From: Pseudomonas oryzicola
GTDB taxonomy: Bacteria > Pseudomonadota > Gammaproteobacteria > Pseudomonadales > Pseudomonadaceae
Assembly (NCBI RefSeq): GCF_014269185.2
Contig: NZ_JABWRZ020000001.1
Coordinates: 707,001 to 771,000, forward strand
DNA length: 64,000 bases
Reading direction: 5' to 3'
In this document: positions 8,407 through 17,548 of the stretch, one piece after another
How positions within the stretch are numbered: the first letter of the stretch is position 1
How the letters are laid out: every line of letters starts with the position of its first letter
Position numbers and translations under genes: made by a program
Notes under the pieces: model-generated
Database searches by the model: none
What the model was told of the DNA's origin: nothing
What the model saw: only the letters and a program-made list of their open reading frames with translations

Positions 8407-10215
8407 ATGGCCGAAACACCGCGACCGGCGGAACACACCTCCAGCCTGAAGATCTACTTCCGGCTGTTGAGCTATGTGAAACCCTATGTCGGCATTTTCC
8501 TGCTGAGCATCATCGGTTTCGTGATCTTTGCCTCGACCCAGCCCATGCTGGCCGGCATTCTCAAGTATTTCGTCGATGGGCTGAGCAACCCCGAAGCGGT
8601 GTTGTTCCCCAACGTCCCCTACCTGCGCGACCTGCAACTGTTGCAGGCGGTGCCGCTGCTGATCATCCTGATCGCCGCTTGGCAGGGCCTGGGTTCGTTC
8701 CTCGGCAACTACTTCCTGGCCAAGGTGTCCTTGTGCCTGGTGCACGACCTGCGTGTGGAGTTGTTCAACAAGCTGCTGGTACTGCCCAACCGCTACTTCG
8801 ACAACCATAACTCCGGACACCTGATTTCGCGTATCACCTTCAACGTGACCATGGTCACCGGTGCGGCCACCGATGCGGTCAAGGTGGTGATCCGCGAAGG
8901 CCTGACAGTGGTATTTCTGTTCGGCTATCTGCTGTGGATGAACTGGCACCTGACCCTGGTGATGGTTGCCATCCTGCCGCTGATCGCGGTAATGGTCAGC
9001 GTCGCCAGCAAGAAATTCCGCAAGCAGAGCAAGAAGATCCAGGTGGCCATGGGCGACGTCACCCATGTCGCTTCGGAAACCATCCAGGGCTATCGAGTGG
9101 TCCGCAGCTTCGGCGGCGAGGCCTACGAGGAGCAGCGCTTCGGCAAGGCCAGCCAGAGCAACACCGACAAACAGCTGCGCATGACCAAGACCGGTTCGCT
9201 GTATACGCCGATGCTGCAACTGGTGATCTACTCCGCCATGGCTGCGCTGATGTTCCTGGTGCTGTTCCTGCGCGGTGAGTCCACTGCCGGTGACCTGGTT
9301 GCCTATATCACCGCCGCTGGCCTGCTGCCCAAGCCGATTCGTCAGCTTTCCGAGGTCAGTTCGACCATCCAGAAGGGCCTGGCCGGTGCCGAGAGCATTT
9401 TCGAGCAACTGGACGAAACGCCTGAAGTGGACACCGGTACCGTCGAGAAGGAACGCGTGGAAGGGCGCCTGGAAGTGCGCAACCTGAGCTTCACCTACCC
9501 CGGCACCGAGCGTGAAGTGCTCAGCGACATCAGCTTCGTCGCCGAGCCCGGGCAGATGATTGCCCTGGTCGGCCGCTCCGGCAGCGGCAAGTCTACTCTG
9601 GCGGCGCTGATCCCGCGCTTCTATCACCACGATCAAGGGCAGATCCTGCTCGATGGCGTGGAGATCGAGAACTACCGCCTGCGCAACCTGCGTCGCCACG
9701 TTTCGCAGGTGACCCAGCACGTCACCCTGTTCAACGATACCGTGGCCAACAACATCGCCTACGGCGACCTGGCCGGTGCGCCGCGCGCCGACATCGAAGC
9801 TGCTGCGGCCGATGCCTACGCCAAGGAGTTCGTTGACCGCTTGCCGAAAGGCTTCGATACCGAAGTGGGTGAAAACGGCGTGCTGCTCTCCGGCGGCCAG
9901 CGTCAGCGCCTGGCCATCGCCCGGGCATTGCTGAAAAACGCACCGCTGTTGATCCTCGACGAAGCCACCTCGGCGCTGGACACCGAATCCGAGCGGCATA
10001 TCCAGGCGGCCCTGGACCATGTGATGCAGGGCCGTACCACACTGGTGATCGCCCACCGCCTGTCGACCATCGAGAAGGCCGACCAGATCCTGGTAATGGA
10101 CCAAGGCCGCCTGGTCGAACGCGGCACCCATACCGAGCTGCTCGCGGCCAATGGCCATTATGCCCGCCTGCATGCCATGGGCCTGGATGAGCCAGCCAAG
10201 GCCGACATCACCTGA
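8407..10215 (+). CDS. msbA: Lipid A/LPS export ABC transporter MsbA
   Basis: This is a 602-residue half-transporter with an N-terminal six-helix exporter domain (about residues 20-330) and a C-terminal ATPase. Readable motifs are Walker A GRSGSGKST near residue 392, signature LSGGQRQR near 497, Walker B LLILDEATSALD, and the switch histidine in IAHRLSTIE. MsbA flips lipid A-core across the inner membrane, which fits its place between O-antigen ligase and the heptose enzyme. The gap after waaL is only 15 bases. Length matches the family. Confidence 0.95.
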   Translation: MAETPRPAEHTSSLKIYFRLLSYVKPYVGIFLLSIIGFVIFASTQPMLAGILKYFVDGLSNPEAVLFPNVPYLRDLQLLQAVPLLIILIAAWQGLGSFLGNYFLAKVSLCLVHDLRVELFNKLLVLPNRYFDNHNSGHLISRITFNVTMVTGAATDAVKVVIREGLTVVFLFGYLLWMNWHLTLVMVAILPLIAVMVSVASKKFRKQSKKIQVAMGDVTHVASETIQGYRVVRSFGGEAYEEQRFGKASQSNTDKQLRMTKTGSLYTPMLQLVIYSAMAALMFLVLFLRGESTAGDLVAYITAAGLLPKPIRQLSEVSSTIQKGLAGAESIFEQLDETPEVDTGTVEKERVEGRLEVRNLSFTYPGTEREVLSDISFVAEPGQMIALVGRSGSGKSTLAALIPRFYHHDQGQILLDGVEIENYRLRNLRRHVSQVTQHVTLFNDTVANNIAYGDLAGAPRADIEAAAADAYAKEFVDRLPKGFDTEVGENGVLLSGGQRQRLAIARALLKNAPLLILDEATSALDTESERHIQAALDHVMQGRTTLVIAHRLSTIEKADQILVMDQGRLVERGTHTELLAANGHYARLHAMGLDEPAKADIT

Positions 10216-10225
10216 ACCTTCGTTG

Positions 10226-10248
10226 ATCGGGGCCATCACGGCCCCGAT
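10226..10248 (+). terminator. Hairpin after msbA
   Basis: A perfect 9-bp stem, ATCGGGGCC and GGCCCCGAT with loop ATCAC, lies 10 bases past the msbA stop. The following bases are not T-rich, so it may be an attenuating or mRNA-protecting hairpin and not a strong intrinsic terminator. Confidence 0.5.
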
Positions 10249-10301
10249 TGTCACGGGAATTTTCCTGGGGTGATATGGCCGTAAAGCCGTCGCCAACCCT
10301 G

Positions 10302-10310
10302 TGCTAATAT
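10302..10310 (+). promoter_or_regulatory. Possible extended -10 promoter for hldE
   Basis: TGCTAATAT is an extended -10 (TGn plus TAATAT) about 36 bases before the hldE start and downstream of the msbA hairpin. No convincing -35 element is seen. The arrangement suggests hldE has its own promoter. Confidence 0.4.
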
Positions 10311-10345
10311 CCTGCCCCTGTTCATTATTTCCATATGGGTTGCCC

Positions 10346-11767
10346 ATGAAGTTGTCCATGCCGCGTTTCGATCAAGCCCCGGTACTGGTGGTCGGCGATG
10401 TCATGCTCGACCGCTACTGGCATGGCGGTACTTCGCGTATCTCGCCAGAAGCGCCAGTGCCGGTGGTCAAGGTCGATCAGATCGAGGATCGCCCCGGCGG
10501 CGCGGCCAACGTTGCCTTGAACATCGCCGCCCTGGGCGCCCCGGCGGCGCTGATTGGCGTCACCGGCCAGGACGAGGCCGCCGACAGCCTGGCCAACAGT
10601 TTGCAGGCTGCCGGCGTGCGCTCGGTCTTCCAGCGCATCGCGCACCAGCCGACCATCGTCAAGCTGCGGGTCATGAGCCGTCACCAGCAGCTGCTGCGCA
10701 TCGATTTCGAAGAACCGTTCGCCACCGACCCGCTGTCGCTGGGGGCCGAGGTCGACAACCTGCTCGAGGGCGTGAAGGTGCTGGTCCTGTCCGACTACGG
10801 CAAGGGCGCACTGAGAAATCACCAGAGCCTGATCCAGGCGGCGCGGGCCAAGGGCATTCCGGTGCTCGCCGACCCCAAGGGCAAGGACTTCTCCATCTAC
10901 CGTGGCGCCAGCCTGATTACCCCGAACCTCAGCGAATTCGAGACCATCGTCGGCCGTTGCGTCGATGAGGCCGAACTGGTTGCCAAAGGCCTGCAGTTGC
11001 TGCAGGACCTCGACCTGGGCGCCTTGCTGGTGACCCGTGGCGAGCATGGCATGACCCTGCTGCGCAGCGGCCAGCCGGCGCTGCACCTGCCGGCGCGGGC
11101 GCGGGAAGTATTCGACGTGACCGGTGCCGGTGATACTGTCATCTCCACGCTCGCGGCGGCCATCGCTGCCGGCGAGGACCTGCCGCACGCGGTGGCCCTG
11201 GCCAACCTGGCGGCGGGTATCGTGGTCGGCAAGCTGGGTACGGCGGCGATCAGTGCCCCAGAACTGCGCCGGGCCATCCAGCGCGAGGAAGGCTCCGAGC
11301 GCGGTGTGCTGGGCCTGGAGCAACTGCTGTTGGCGATCGACGACGCGCGGGCGCACAAAGAGAAGATCGTCTTCACCAACGGTTGCTTCGACATTCTGCA
11401 TGCCGGGCATGTCACCTACCTGGAGCAGGCCCGTGCCCAGGGCGACCGCCTGATCGTCGCAGTCAACGACGATGCCTCGGTCAGCCGCCTGAAAGGGCCG
11501 GGTCGACCGATCAACAGCGTCGACCGGCGCATGGCCGTACTGGCCGGGCTGGGGGCGGTGGACTGGGTGATCAGCTTCCCTGAGGGTACGCCGGAGAACC
11601 TGCTGAGCCAGGTCAAGCCGGATGTGCTGGTCAAAGGGGGGGATTACGGCATCGACCAGGTAGTGGGCGCCGATATCGTCAAGGCCTACGGCGGTACCGT
11701 GAAGGTGCTGGGGCTGGTCGAGAACAGCTCGACCACGGCGATCGTCGAGAAGATCCGCAAGAATTGA
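10346..11767 (+). CDS. hldE: Bifunctional D-glycero-beta-D-manno-heptose-7-phosphate kinase / heptose-1-phosphate adenylyltransferase
   Basis: The start ATG 10346 gives 473 residues, the normal HldE length. The N-terminal ribokinase-like domain (about 1-318) shows [16 protein letters not shown] and the catalytic [14 protein letters not shown] near residue 262. The C-terminal nucleotidyltransferase domain shows [20 protein letters not shown] near residue 345 and [13 protein letters not shown]. Together they phosphorylate heptose-7-phosphate at C1 and, after GmhB acts, adenylylate it to make ADP-heptose for the LPS inner core. It completes the LPS block. Confidence 0.95.
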   Translation: MKLSMPRFDQAPVLVVGDVMLDRYWHGGTSRISPEAPVPVVKVDQIEDRPGGAANVALNIAALGAPAALIGVTGQDEAADSLANSLQAAGVRSVFQRIAHQPTIVKLRVMSRHQQLLRIDFEEPFATDPLSLGAEVDNLLEGVKVLVLSDYGKGALRNHQSLIQAARAKGIPVLADPKGKDFSIYRGASLITPNLSEFETIVGRCVDEAELVAKGLQLLQDLDLGALLVTRGEHGMTLLRSGQPALHLPARAREVFDVTGAGDTVISTLAAAIAAGEDLPHAVALANLAAGIVVGKLGTAAISAPELRRAIQREEGSERGVLGLEQLLLAIDDARAHKEKIVFTNGCFDILHAGHVTYLEQARAQGDRLIVAVNDDASVSRLKGPGRPINSVDRRMAVLAGLGAVDWVISFPEGTPENLLSQVKPDVLVKGGDYGIDQVVGADIVKAYGGTVKVLGLVENSSTTAIVEKIRKN

Positions 11768-11777
11768 CCTGCCCCAG

Positions 11778-11796
11778 GGGGCCGCTTCGCGGCCCC
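11778..11796. terminator. Shared hairpin between convergent hldE and the 11.8-kb gene
   Basis: GGGGCCGC-TTC-GCGGCCCC forms an 8-bp stem with a 3-base loop exactly between the stop codons of two convergent genes. There is no long T-run on either side, so strength is uncertain. Confidence 0.55.
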
Positions 11797-12765
11797 TTAC
11801 TTGTGCAGCGAAGTGCGAGCCCGCTCCAGCAGCGCCCGCGCCTTGTCACCAAAGCGCTGCAGGTGCGAGGCCCGCACCGGCTTGCTCTCCACTAACCCCT
11901 GCTGCTTCACCCAATCCCTCCAGCGCACCCGCTCTTCCTTCACCACCCAACCCTCCTGGTGAGCAAAACTCTCAGCCAGGTGTAGCCCCCGCGTGCTCGC
12001 CGGCACCAGCTCATCCTTTTTCAACGTATACAGCTCAGCCAGTGGCTGGCCATCCTGCAACGGCATCAGGTACAGGTCGGGCCGTTTGCGGTTGAGCCGC
12101 GCCACCAGTTGGCCACCCTCAAGCCGCTCATCGACGTGGAACAGGCTGAGCTTCTTGGCCTCCCGAGGGACTTGTAGGCGCATGTCATAGATCAGCTGCA
12201 ACGAGGCGGTAGGCAGGTGCACATAGGCCCGTGGCCGTTCCAGCAGCATCAGGTTGCCGCAGTGCACCGGGCGCGCGGCACCGGACTGTGGGGCCAGCAC
12301 GAAATGCGGGTTTTCGCGGTAGTGCAGGGCAGCGGCGTAGGGCACTGGCAGCCAGGTATCGTTGAAGCGTCCGCCCAGCCAGCCTTCCGGGGTTTCCAGC
12401 AGACATTCCTCGGCAACTTCCTGCACGGCGGTGTGCAACGGCAGGTTCAGTTCCTGCGCCGGCACGTAACCGGAAATCAGCTTCAGCACCACATCGCCAC
12501 GGTCTTGCCGACGCTGGCGTACCAAAACCCAGTAGTCACGGTTCTGCCAATGCAAGGTCAGCCGTACCGACACGCCGAGGTTGGCCAGTTCCACCACGAA
12601 GCGCTGTGCATCGGGCAACTGGATGGCCTTGCGTCGCTGTTGGGTCTGGGCGAAGTTCAGCGGCATGCCGATGCTCTGGTAGATCAGCCCTTCGGGCGTG
12701 GCCTCGACATGCAGCGGCAGCGTCTTGAAGTTGCTCGGGTTCTTGCGGATCAGCGTACGCGCCAC
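11797..12765 (-). CDS. Conserved Pseudomonas protein with a Nudix-like motif, function unknown
   Basis: This is a soluble 322-residue protein without signal peptide or membrane segments. As I recall, homologues are often labelled metal ABC transporter ATPase, but I see no Walker A, no ABC signature and no Walker B. What I do see near residues 98-124 is G-x5-E-x9-QEVAEECLL. That resembles a Nudix box (G-x5-E-x7-REUxEExGU) with two extra spacer residues and Q for R. It is last in a minus-strand series after the aldo/keto reductase (52-base gap) and convergent with hldE. A nucleotide-related hydrolase or a non-catalytic Nudix fold is my tentative reading. Confidence 0.6.
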   Translation of the reverse strand: MARTLIRKNPSNFKTLPLHVEATPEGLIYQSIGMPLNFAQTQQRRKAIQLPDAQRFVVELANLGVSVRLTLHWQNRDYWVLVRQRRQDRGDVVLKLISGYVPAQELNLPLHTAVQEVAEECLLETPEGWLGGRFNDTWLPVPYAAALHYRENPHFVLAPQSGAARPVHCGNLMLLERPRAYVHLPTASLQLIYDMRLQVPREAKKLSLFHVDERLEGGQLVARLNRKRPDLYLMPLQDGQPLAELYTLKKDELVPASTRGLHLAESFAHQEGWVVKEERVRWRDWVKQQGLVESKPVRASHLQRFGDKARALLERARTSLHK

Positions 12766-12817
12766 GAGGCTCCTCCTTGCGTCGGGTCAGTCTCCAGGCC
12801 TGCAGGCCTGGGGCAAC

Positions 12818-13630
12818 TCAGTGCCGGCCCAGAATACGGGCGACGGTTGCCACGTTGTGGGCCAGGTGCAACGGATTGATGGTGCCGACGATAGCACTGC
12901 TCACGCCCGGGTGGGCAAACAGCAACTCGAAGCTGGCCTGCACCGGGTCAACCCCTGAGGCGAGGCAGATATGCCCGCTGGCCAGCGCCTTCTTCACCAA
13001 TATGGCCTTGCCGTGCTCGGCAGCGTAGTCCAGCACCGGGCGTTCGGTCTGTTCGTTGAGGTTGTAGGTGACCATGGCGCAGTCACCATGCTCCAGCGCC
13101 CTCAGGCCGCCAGCAACTGTCTTGCCGGACAGGCCATAGCCGAGGATCTTGCCCTCCTGCTTGAGCTCGGCGAGGGTCTGGTACACCTCCTGCTGTTCGA
13201 GAATTGCCAGGTCGTTGCCGTCGGAGTGCACCAGCACCAGCTCGATGCGGTCGGTTTCCAGGCGCTGCAGGCTGCGCTCCACCGAACGGCGGGTGTGGGT
13301 AGCGCTGAAGTCGAAGTGTGACTGGCCATTGTCGAATTCTTCGCCAACCTTGCTGACGATTACCCATTCATCGCGCTGGCCGCGCAATAGCGGGCCCAGG
13401 CGTTCCTCACTGCGGCCATAGGCCGGTGCGGTGTCGATCAGGTTGATGCCCAGCTCGCGGGCCTGTGCCAGCAGCAGGCGGGCTTCGTCATCAGCGGGGA
13501 TGGTGAAGCCGGTGGGGTACTTGACGCCCTGGTCGCGGCCCAGTTTGACCGTACCCAGGCCCAGCGGCGAAACCTTGAAGCCGAGATTGCCCAAGGGGCG
13601 GTGGAAGTCGTGCAGGGTTGGCAGGCTCAT
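12818..13630 (-). CDS. Aldo/keto reductase
   Basis: This 270-residue protein has the aldo/keto reductase tetrad in order: Asp and Tyr in NLIDTAPAYGRSEERLG (about residues 61-77), Lys in VIVSKVG, and His in ELVLVHSDG. The C-terminal SSAIVGTINPLHLAHNV is the NADPH-binding phosphate region typical of the family. Its ATG overlaps the stop of the FAD oxidoreductase by four bases (13627-13630), so the two are co-translated. The substrate is unknown; together with the oxidoreductase it may form a small redox pathway. Confidence 0.88.
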   Translation of the reverse strand: MSLPTLHDFHRPLGNLGFKVSPLGLGTVKLGRDQGVKYPTGFTIPADDEARLLLAQARELGINLIDTAPAYGRSEERLGPLLRGQRDEWVIVSKVGEEFDNGQSHFDFSATHTRRSVERSLQRLETDRIELVLVHSDGNDLAILEQQEVYQTLAELKQEGKILGYGLSGKTVAGGLRALEHGDCAMVTYNLNEQTERPVLDYAAEHGKAILVKKALASGHICLASGVDPVQASFELLFAHPGVSSAIVGTINPLHLAHNVATVARILGRH

Positions 13631-14802
13631 GGTAACAGTTGCTCCCAGGCCGGCACGCCCAGCGGCGGGCGTGGCAGGCCGGTCAGGTCAGGCTGGGCCT
13701 GCGGCTGGATACCATCACGCTCCAGGTGGGCGATGACCCGGTCGCTGAAGTCCGGTGCCAGGGCCAGCTTGGTTGGCCAGCCGACCAGCAGGCGTTGCTG
13801 GTCGGCGAGGAAGGCATTGTCCGGGCGCACCAGGCCCGATTGCGCCGGTTCCGCGCGGCTGACCCGCAGGGTGGCCCAGCGCATCTCGCTCTGGTCGACC
13901 CATGGCAGCAGGCTGGCGATTTCCTTCTGTGCCGCCGCGATTTGCGCCGATGGCTCGCGGGCGACGCCATCGGCTTCGGCCAGGTCGCCACCCAGGTACC
14001 AGACCCACTGGCCATCGGCGGCCGGATGGGTGGTGACGGTCACTCGCGGCTTCGGCCCGCCACCCAGGCAGTGGGCATACAACGGCTTCAGGTTGGCACC
14101 TTTGGCCATGACCATGTGCAGCGGGCGGGTCTGCATGGCGGGTTGGCTCAGGCCCAGGGCATGCAGCAAGTCTGCGATGCCGGCGCCGGCACTGAGCACG
14201 ATGCGCTGGGCGCGGATATCGCGGCCGTCCACGCACAGGCCGACCAGTTCGTCAGCCTCGCGCAACGGTTCGATGTGCTCGCCGGCAAGCAGGCTGTCAC
14301 CCGCCAGCTCGGCCAGGTTGGCCAGCAGGCTGGGCACGTCGACGACCAGTTCGGCCAGGCGATAGACCTTGCCCTTGAAGGCGCGGTCCTGCAGCGCGGG
14401 CGGTAATTGCTCGCCCTTCACCTGGTCGACCCGGCCACGCACGGCTTTGCTGGCGAAGAAGCTGGTGAGGTTGCCGGCCAGGGTGCCGGGTGACCACAGG
14501 TAATGGGCGTCGGACAACAGGCGGGTATGGGTAAGGTCCAGCTCGCCGCCACCATTCAGCGCTTCGCGCCAGCGGCGCGGCATGTCGGCGATGGCTTCCG
14601 AGGCGCCGGTGAGTGCGCCGTGCAGGGCATACTTGGTACCGCCATGGATGATGCCCTGGGACTTGATGGTCTGCTCGCCACCAAGGCTCGCACGCTCCAC
14701 CAGCACTGTCGAATAGCCCAGGCGGCGCAGGCGGGCATTGAGCCAGAGGCCTGCGACCCCGGCGCCGACGATCAGTACGTCAGTGGAAATGGCAGATGGC
14801 AT
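13627..14802 (-). CDS. FAD-dependent oxidoreductase (DAO-type)
   Basis: This 391-residue flavoprotein opens with the Rossmann dinucleotide motif DVLIVGAGVAGLWLNARLRRLGYSTVLVE (G-x-G-x2-G at residues about 12-17, terminal E about 36). It continues with a glycine-oxidase/D-amino-acid-oxidase-like body, including SQGIIHGGTKYALHG and the C-terminal RPDNAFLADQQRLLVGWPTKLALAPDFSDRV. It is cytoplasmic, with no signal peptide. It is coupled to the aldo/keto reductase downstream and preceded by the SMR gene. The substrate cannot be told. Confidence 0.83.
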   Translation of the reverse strand: MPSAISTDVLIVGAGVAGLWLNARLRRLGYSTVLVERASLGGEQTIKSQGIIHGGTKYALHGALTGASEAIADMPRRWREALNGGGELDLTHTRLLSDAHYLWSPGTLAGNLTSFFASKAVRGRVDQVKGEQLPPALQDRAFKGKVYRLAELVVDVPSLLANLAELAGDSLLAGEHIEPLREADELVGLCVDGRDIRAQRIVLSAGAGIADLLHALGLSQPAMQTRPLHMVMAKGANLKPLYAHCLGGGPKPRVTVTTHPAADGQWVWYLGGDLAEADGVAREPSAQIAAAQKEIASLLPWVDQSEMRWATLRVSRAEPAQSGLVRPDNAFLADQQRLLVGWPTKLALAPDFSDRVIAHLERDGIQPQAQPDLTGLPRPPLGVPAWEQLLP

Positions 14803-14881
14803 GGCGGTACCTCGAAGGCTGGGACAGCTGGCAAGTATACAGGCTATCGCGGCGAGGGCCCTATCGCCGGCATGGGTTGCC

Positions 14882-15214
14882 TCAATGCCCGGCCGTCTTC
14901 GAAAACAACTGAATCACCACCACTCCACCCACGATCATCGCCATGCCCAGCATCGCCGGCACATCCAGCTTCTGCCCATAGATCACCAGCGCCGCCACAC
15001 TGATCAGCACGATACCCAACCCAGACCAGATGGCATAGGCGATCCCCACTGGAATACTGCGTACTACCAAAGTCAGCATCCAGAAAGCGATGGCGTAGCC
15101 AATCACCATCAGCAACAGCGGCAGCGGCGTGCTCAGGCCTTTCACCGCTTTCATCGAGGCGGTGGCGATGACTTCGGCACAAATGGCGATGGCGAGGTAG
15201 GTGTAGGCATTCAT
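14882..15214 (-). CDS. Small multidrug resistance (SMR) family efflux protein
   Basis: This 110-residue protein has four hydrophobic helices and the family-defining glutamate E14 in YLAIAICAEVIATASMK. Other SMR marks are AYAIWSGLGIVLIS (helix 3) and a short charged C-terminus. Such proteins work as antiparallel dimers that exchange protons for cationic drugs or guanidinium. Its start faces the LysR gene at 15302, and the 87-base gap contains a palindrome that may be that regulator's site. Drug exporter versus guanidinium exporter cannot be separated here. Confidence 0.9.
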   Translation of the reverse strand: MNAYTYLAIAICAEVIATASMKAVKGLSTPLPLLLMVIGYAIAFWMLTLVVRSIPVGIAYAIWSGLGIVLISVAALVIYGQKLDVPAMLGMAMIVGGVVVIQLFSKTAGH

Positions 15215-15275
15215 GGCGGGATCCTCCGGTAACTGGCCGCAGATTCTAGGCTCACCCTGGATGGGGTAAAGTCAT

Positions 15276-15300
15276 TACCTATCAATAGCGGAGATAGGTA
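15276..15300. promoter_or_regulatory. Inverted repeat between SMR and LysR genes, candidate LysR operator
   Basis: TACCTATC (15276-15283) and GATAGGTA (15293-15300) are a perfect 8-bp inverted repeat separated by 9 bases, ending one base before the LysR ATG. It is AT-richer than its surroundings and contains T-N11-A spacings, the usual form of LysR-type sites. Autoregulation is inferred. Confidence 0.5.
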
Positions 15301-15301
15301 G

Positions 15302-16192
15302 ATGGCCGAACAGTGGAACCTCGAACAGCTGCGCACGTTCCTGCGGGTCGCCGAGCTGCGCTCGTTCTCGGCTGTGGCTCGTGAACAGCGCAAAGCTCAA
15401 TCGGCAATCAGCAGCGCGATTGCCCTGCTGGAAACCGACCTTGGTGTGACCCTGTTCGAGCGCAGCAGTGGCCGACAACCCAAACTGACAGAGAATGGCA
15501 GTGCGCTGTTGGAGGATGCCCGCGAACTGCTGCGGCAGTGTGAACGCCTGGACGGTCGCGCGCTGGCGCTGATGCGTGGGCAAGAGGCCTTGCTGCGGGT
15601 GGCCCAGGACGAAGCCATGCCCTACCAGCCGGTTATCGACAGCCTCGACGAACTGGCCAGCCGCTACCCGTTCCTGGAAGTGCAACTGGCCAGCGGCGCC
15701 CAAGGCGATGTGGCACGCAAGCTGGTGGAGCGACGCGCCGACCTGGGCCTGTTTTTCAACCACGAAAGTATCCCGGCCTCGTTGGAGCGGCGCGCCCTGG
15801 GCAGCGTGGAAATGGTCACCGTGTGCGCGGTCGGCCACCCGCTGGCAGGCGAAGGCCGGGTGACCCGCCAGCAACTGGCCCGTCACCGACAGTTGCTGAT
15901 CACCCCACAGCAAAGTGGCTACCCGGGCGGCGAAGCGATCAGCCCGCAGGTGTGGAGGGCCGACAGCTTCTATGCCATGGCCGAGCTGTTGATGCGCGGG
16001 CTGGGCTGGGCCTGGCTGCCGCGACACGTGGTGCAATACCCGACCTACCAGGCGCACATGGTCGAGCTGGACAGCGAATGGCGGCCGCCGGCCCTGGTGG
16101 CGGAGCTGGCCTGGCGCCGCGACGAGCCACTGGGCCCAGCCGCGCAGTGGCTGGCCGAGCGCTTTGCAGTGCACCTGCGTGCGATCGGGTAA
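15302..16192 (+). CDS. LysR-family transcriptional regulator
   Basis: The 296-residue protein begins with the LysR winged helix: WNLEQLRTFLRVAELRSFSAVAREQRKAQSAISSAI at residues about 5-40, then LETDLGVTLFERSSGRQPKLTENGSALL. The rest is the periplasmic-binding-protein-like effector domain, starting near residue 90. It is divergent from the SMR gene, so the SMR / FAD oxidoreductase / aldo-keto reductase series is its most likely target, alongside itself. waaA follows after 11 bases. Confidence 0.92.
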   Translation: MAEQWNLEQLRTFLRVAELRSFSAVAREQRKAQSAISSAIALLETDLGVTLFERSSGRQPKLTENGSALLEDARELLRQCERLDGRALALMRGQEALLRVAQDEAMPYQPVIDSLDELASRYPFLEVQLASGAQGDVARKLVERRADLGLFFNHESIPASLERRALGSVEMVTVCAVGHPLAGEGRVTRQQLARHRQLLITPQQSGYPGGEAISPQVWRADSFYAMAELLMRGLGWAWLPRHVVQYPTYQAHMVELDSEWRPPALVAELAWRRDEPLGPAAQWLAERFAVHLRAIG

Positions 16193-16203
16193 ACTCCGCC
16201 GCC

Positions 16204-17481
16204 ATGAACAGAACTCTCTATACCTTGCTGTTTCACCTGGGCCTGCCGCTGGTTGCGCTGCGCCTGTACCTGCGCGCGCGCAAGGCCCCGGCCTATGGCC
16301 AGCGTATTGGCGAACGCTTTGCCTGCAAGCTGCCGACCATGCGCCAGGGCGGCATATGGGTGCATGCCGTTTCGGTGGGCGAGAGTATCGCCGCCGCGCC
16401 GATGGTGCGTGCCTTGCTCAAGGCCTACCCTGGGCTGCCGATCACCCTGACCTGCATGACCCCTACCGGTTCCGAGCGTATTCGCGCCCTGTTCGCCGAC
16501 GAACCGCGCGTGCAGCATTGCTACCTGCCGTACGACCTGCCTTGGGCGGCCGGGCGTTTCCTCGATCATGTGCAGCCGAAGCTGGGCATCATCATGGAAA
16601 CCGAACTGTGGCCCAACCATATCCACCAGTGTGCCAGGCGTGGCATCCCGGTGGCCTTGGCCAACGCGCGCCTTTCCGAGCGCTCGGCCCGTGGCTATGG
16701 GCGCTTTGCCAAGCTGACCCGGCCGATGCTGGCCGAGATGAGCCTGATTGCGGTGCAGACCGAAACCGAGGCCCGGCGCTTCCGTGACCTGGGGGCGCGC
16801 CCTGAGTGCGTGCAGGTCACCGGTTCGATCAAGTTCGACCTGAAGATCGATGAGCACTTGCAAGCCCGAGCCAGGGCACTGCGCGAACAGTGGGGCGCCG
16901 ACCAACGTCCGCTGTGGATTGCTGCCAGCACGCATGAGGGTGAAGATGCCTTGATCCTGCAGGCGCACCGGCAGCTGCTGCAGGTGCATGCTGATGCGCT
17001 GCTGATCCTGGTGCCGCGACACCCAGAGCGGTTCGATGGCGTGCATGCCTTGTGCGCTGAACAGTTCGCCACGGTACGCCGCTCTGCCGGCACGTCGGTG
17101 GATGCGCGGACGCAGGTGCTGCTTGGCGACACCATGGGTGAGTTGCTGTTCCTCTATGCCTTGGCCGACATCGCCTTCGTCGGCGGCAGCCTGGTGGCCA
17201 CGGGCGGCCACAACCCTCTGGAGCCTGCAGCATTGGCACTACCGGTGCTCATGGGGCCACACGTGTTCAATTTCCTCGAAATCAGTGCGATGTTGCGCGA
17301 TGCGGGGGCGCTGCAGCAGGTCGATGATGCCGACGGGCTGGCCGAGGCTGTGCGTCGGTTGATCGAGCTGCCGCAGGATGCGCAGCGCATGGGCGAGGCG
17401 GGCAGGGCGGTGATGCGCGCCAACCAGGGCGCCTTGCAACGGTTGCTGGAAGAACTGGGTAATTTACTTCATAAGCGCTAA
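16204..17481 (+). CDS. waaA: 3-deoxy-D-manno-octulosonic acid (Kdo) transferase
   Basis: The start ATG 16204 gives 425 residues, the usual WaaA length. A short N-terminal membrane helix (about 5-22) anchors the enzyme. Motifs include GGIWVHAVSVGESIAAAPM near residue 50, with the catalytic Glu of the family, METELWPNH near residue 132, and GGSLVATGGHNPLEPAAL near residue 320, the CMP-binding loop. WaaA transfers Kdo from CMP-Kdo to the lipid A precursor at the inner membrane, an essential early LPS step. It stands apart from the main LPS block by about 4.4 kb. Confidence 0.95.
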   Translation: MNRTLYTLLFHLGLPLVALRLYLRARKAPAYGQRIGERFACKLPTMRQGGIWVHAVSVGESIAAAPMVRALLKAYPGLPITLTCMTPTGSERIRALFADEPRVQHCYLPYDLPWAAGRFLDHVQPKLGIIMETELWPNHIHQCARRGIPVALANARLSERSARGYGRFAKLTRPMLAEMSLIAVQTETEARRFRDLGARPECVQVTGSIKFDLKIDEHLQARARALREQWGADQRPLWIAASTHEGEDALILQAHRQLLQVHADALLILVPRHPERFDGVHALCAEQFATVRRSAGTSVDARTQVLLGDTMGELLFLYALADIAFVGGSLVATGGHNPLEPAALALPVLMGPHVFNFLEISAMLRDAGALQQVDDADGLAEAVRRLIELPQDAQRMGEAGRAVMRANQGALQRLLEELGNLLHKR

Positions 17482-17492
17482 TTCAAGACGCA

Positions 17493-17548
17493 GACAGTAT
17501 GTGGTAATAGACAGTGCTGAAGCGCTGTCAACTGACAGTTTTGACAGT
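17493..17548 (+). promoter_or_regulatory. Cluster of GACAGT repeats upstream of the orphan gene
   Basis: GACAGT occurs at 17493, 17510, 17534 and 17543 on the plus strand. The third copy is part of an inverted pair CTGTCA-AC-TGACAG (17525-17538). TTGACA at 17541-17546 could serve as a -35 box, although no clear -10 follows at 17 bases. The whole 130-base gap after waaA is AT-richer than flanking DNA. It looks like a regulated promoter region. Confidence 0.45.
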
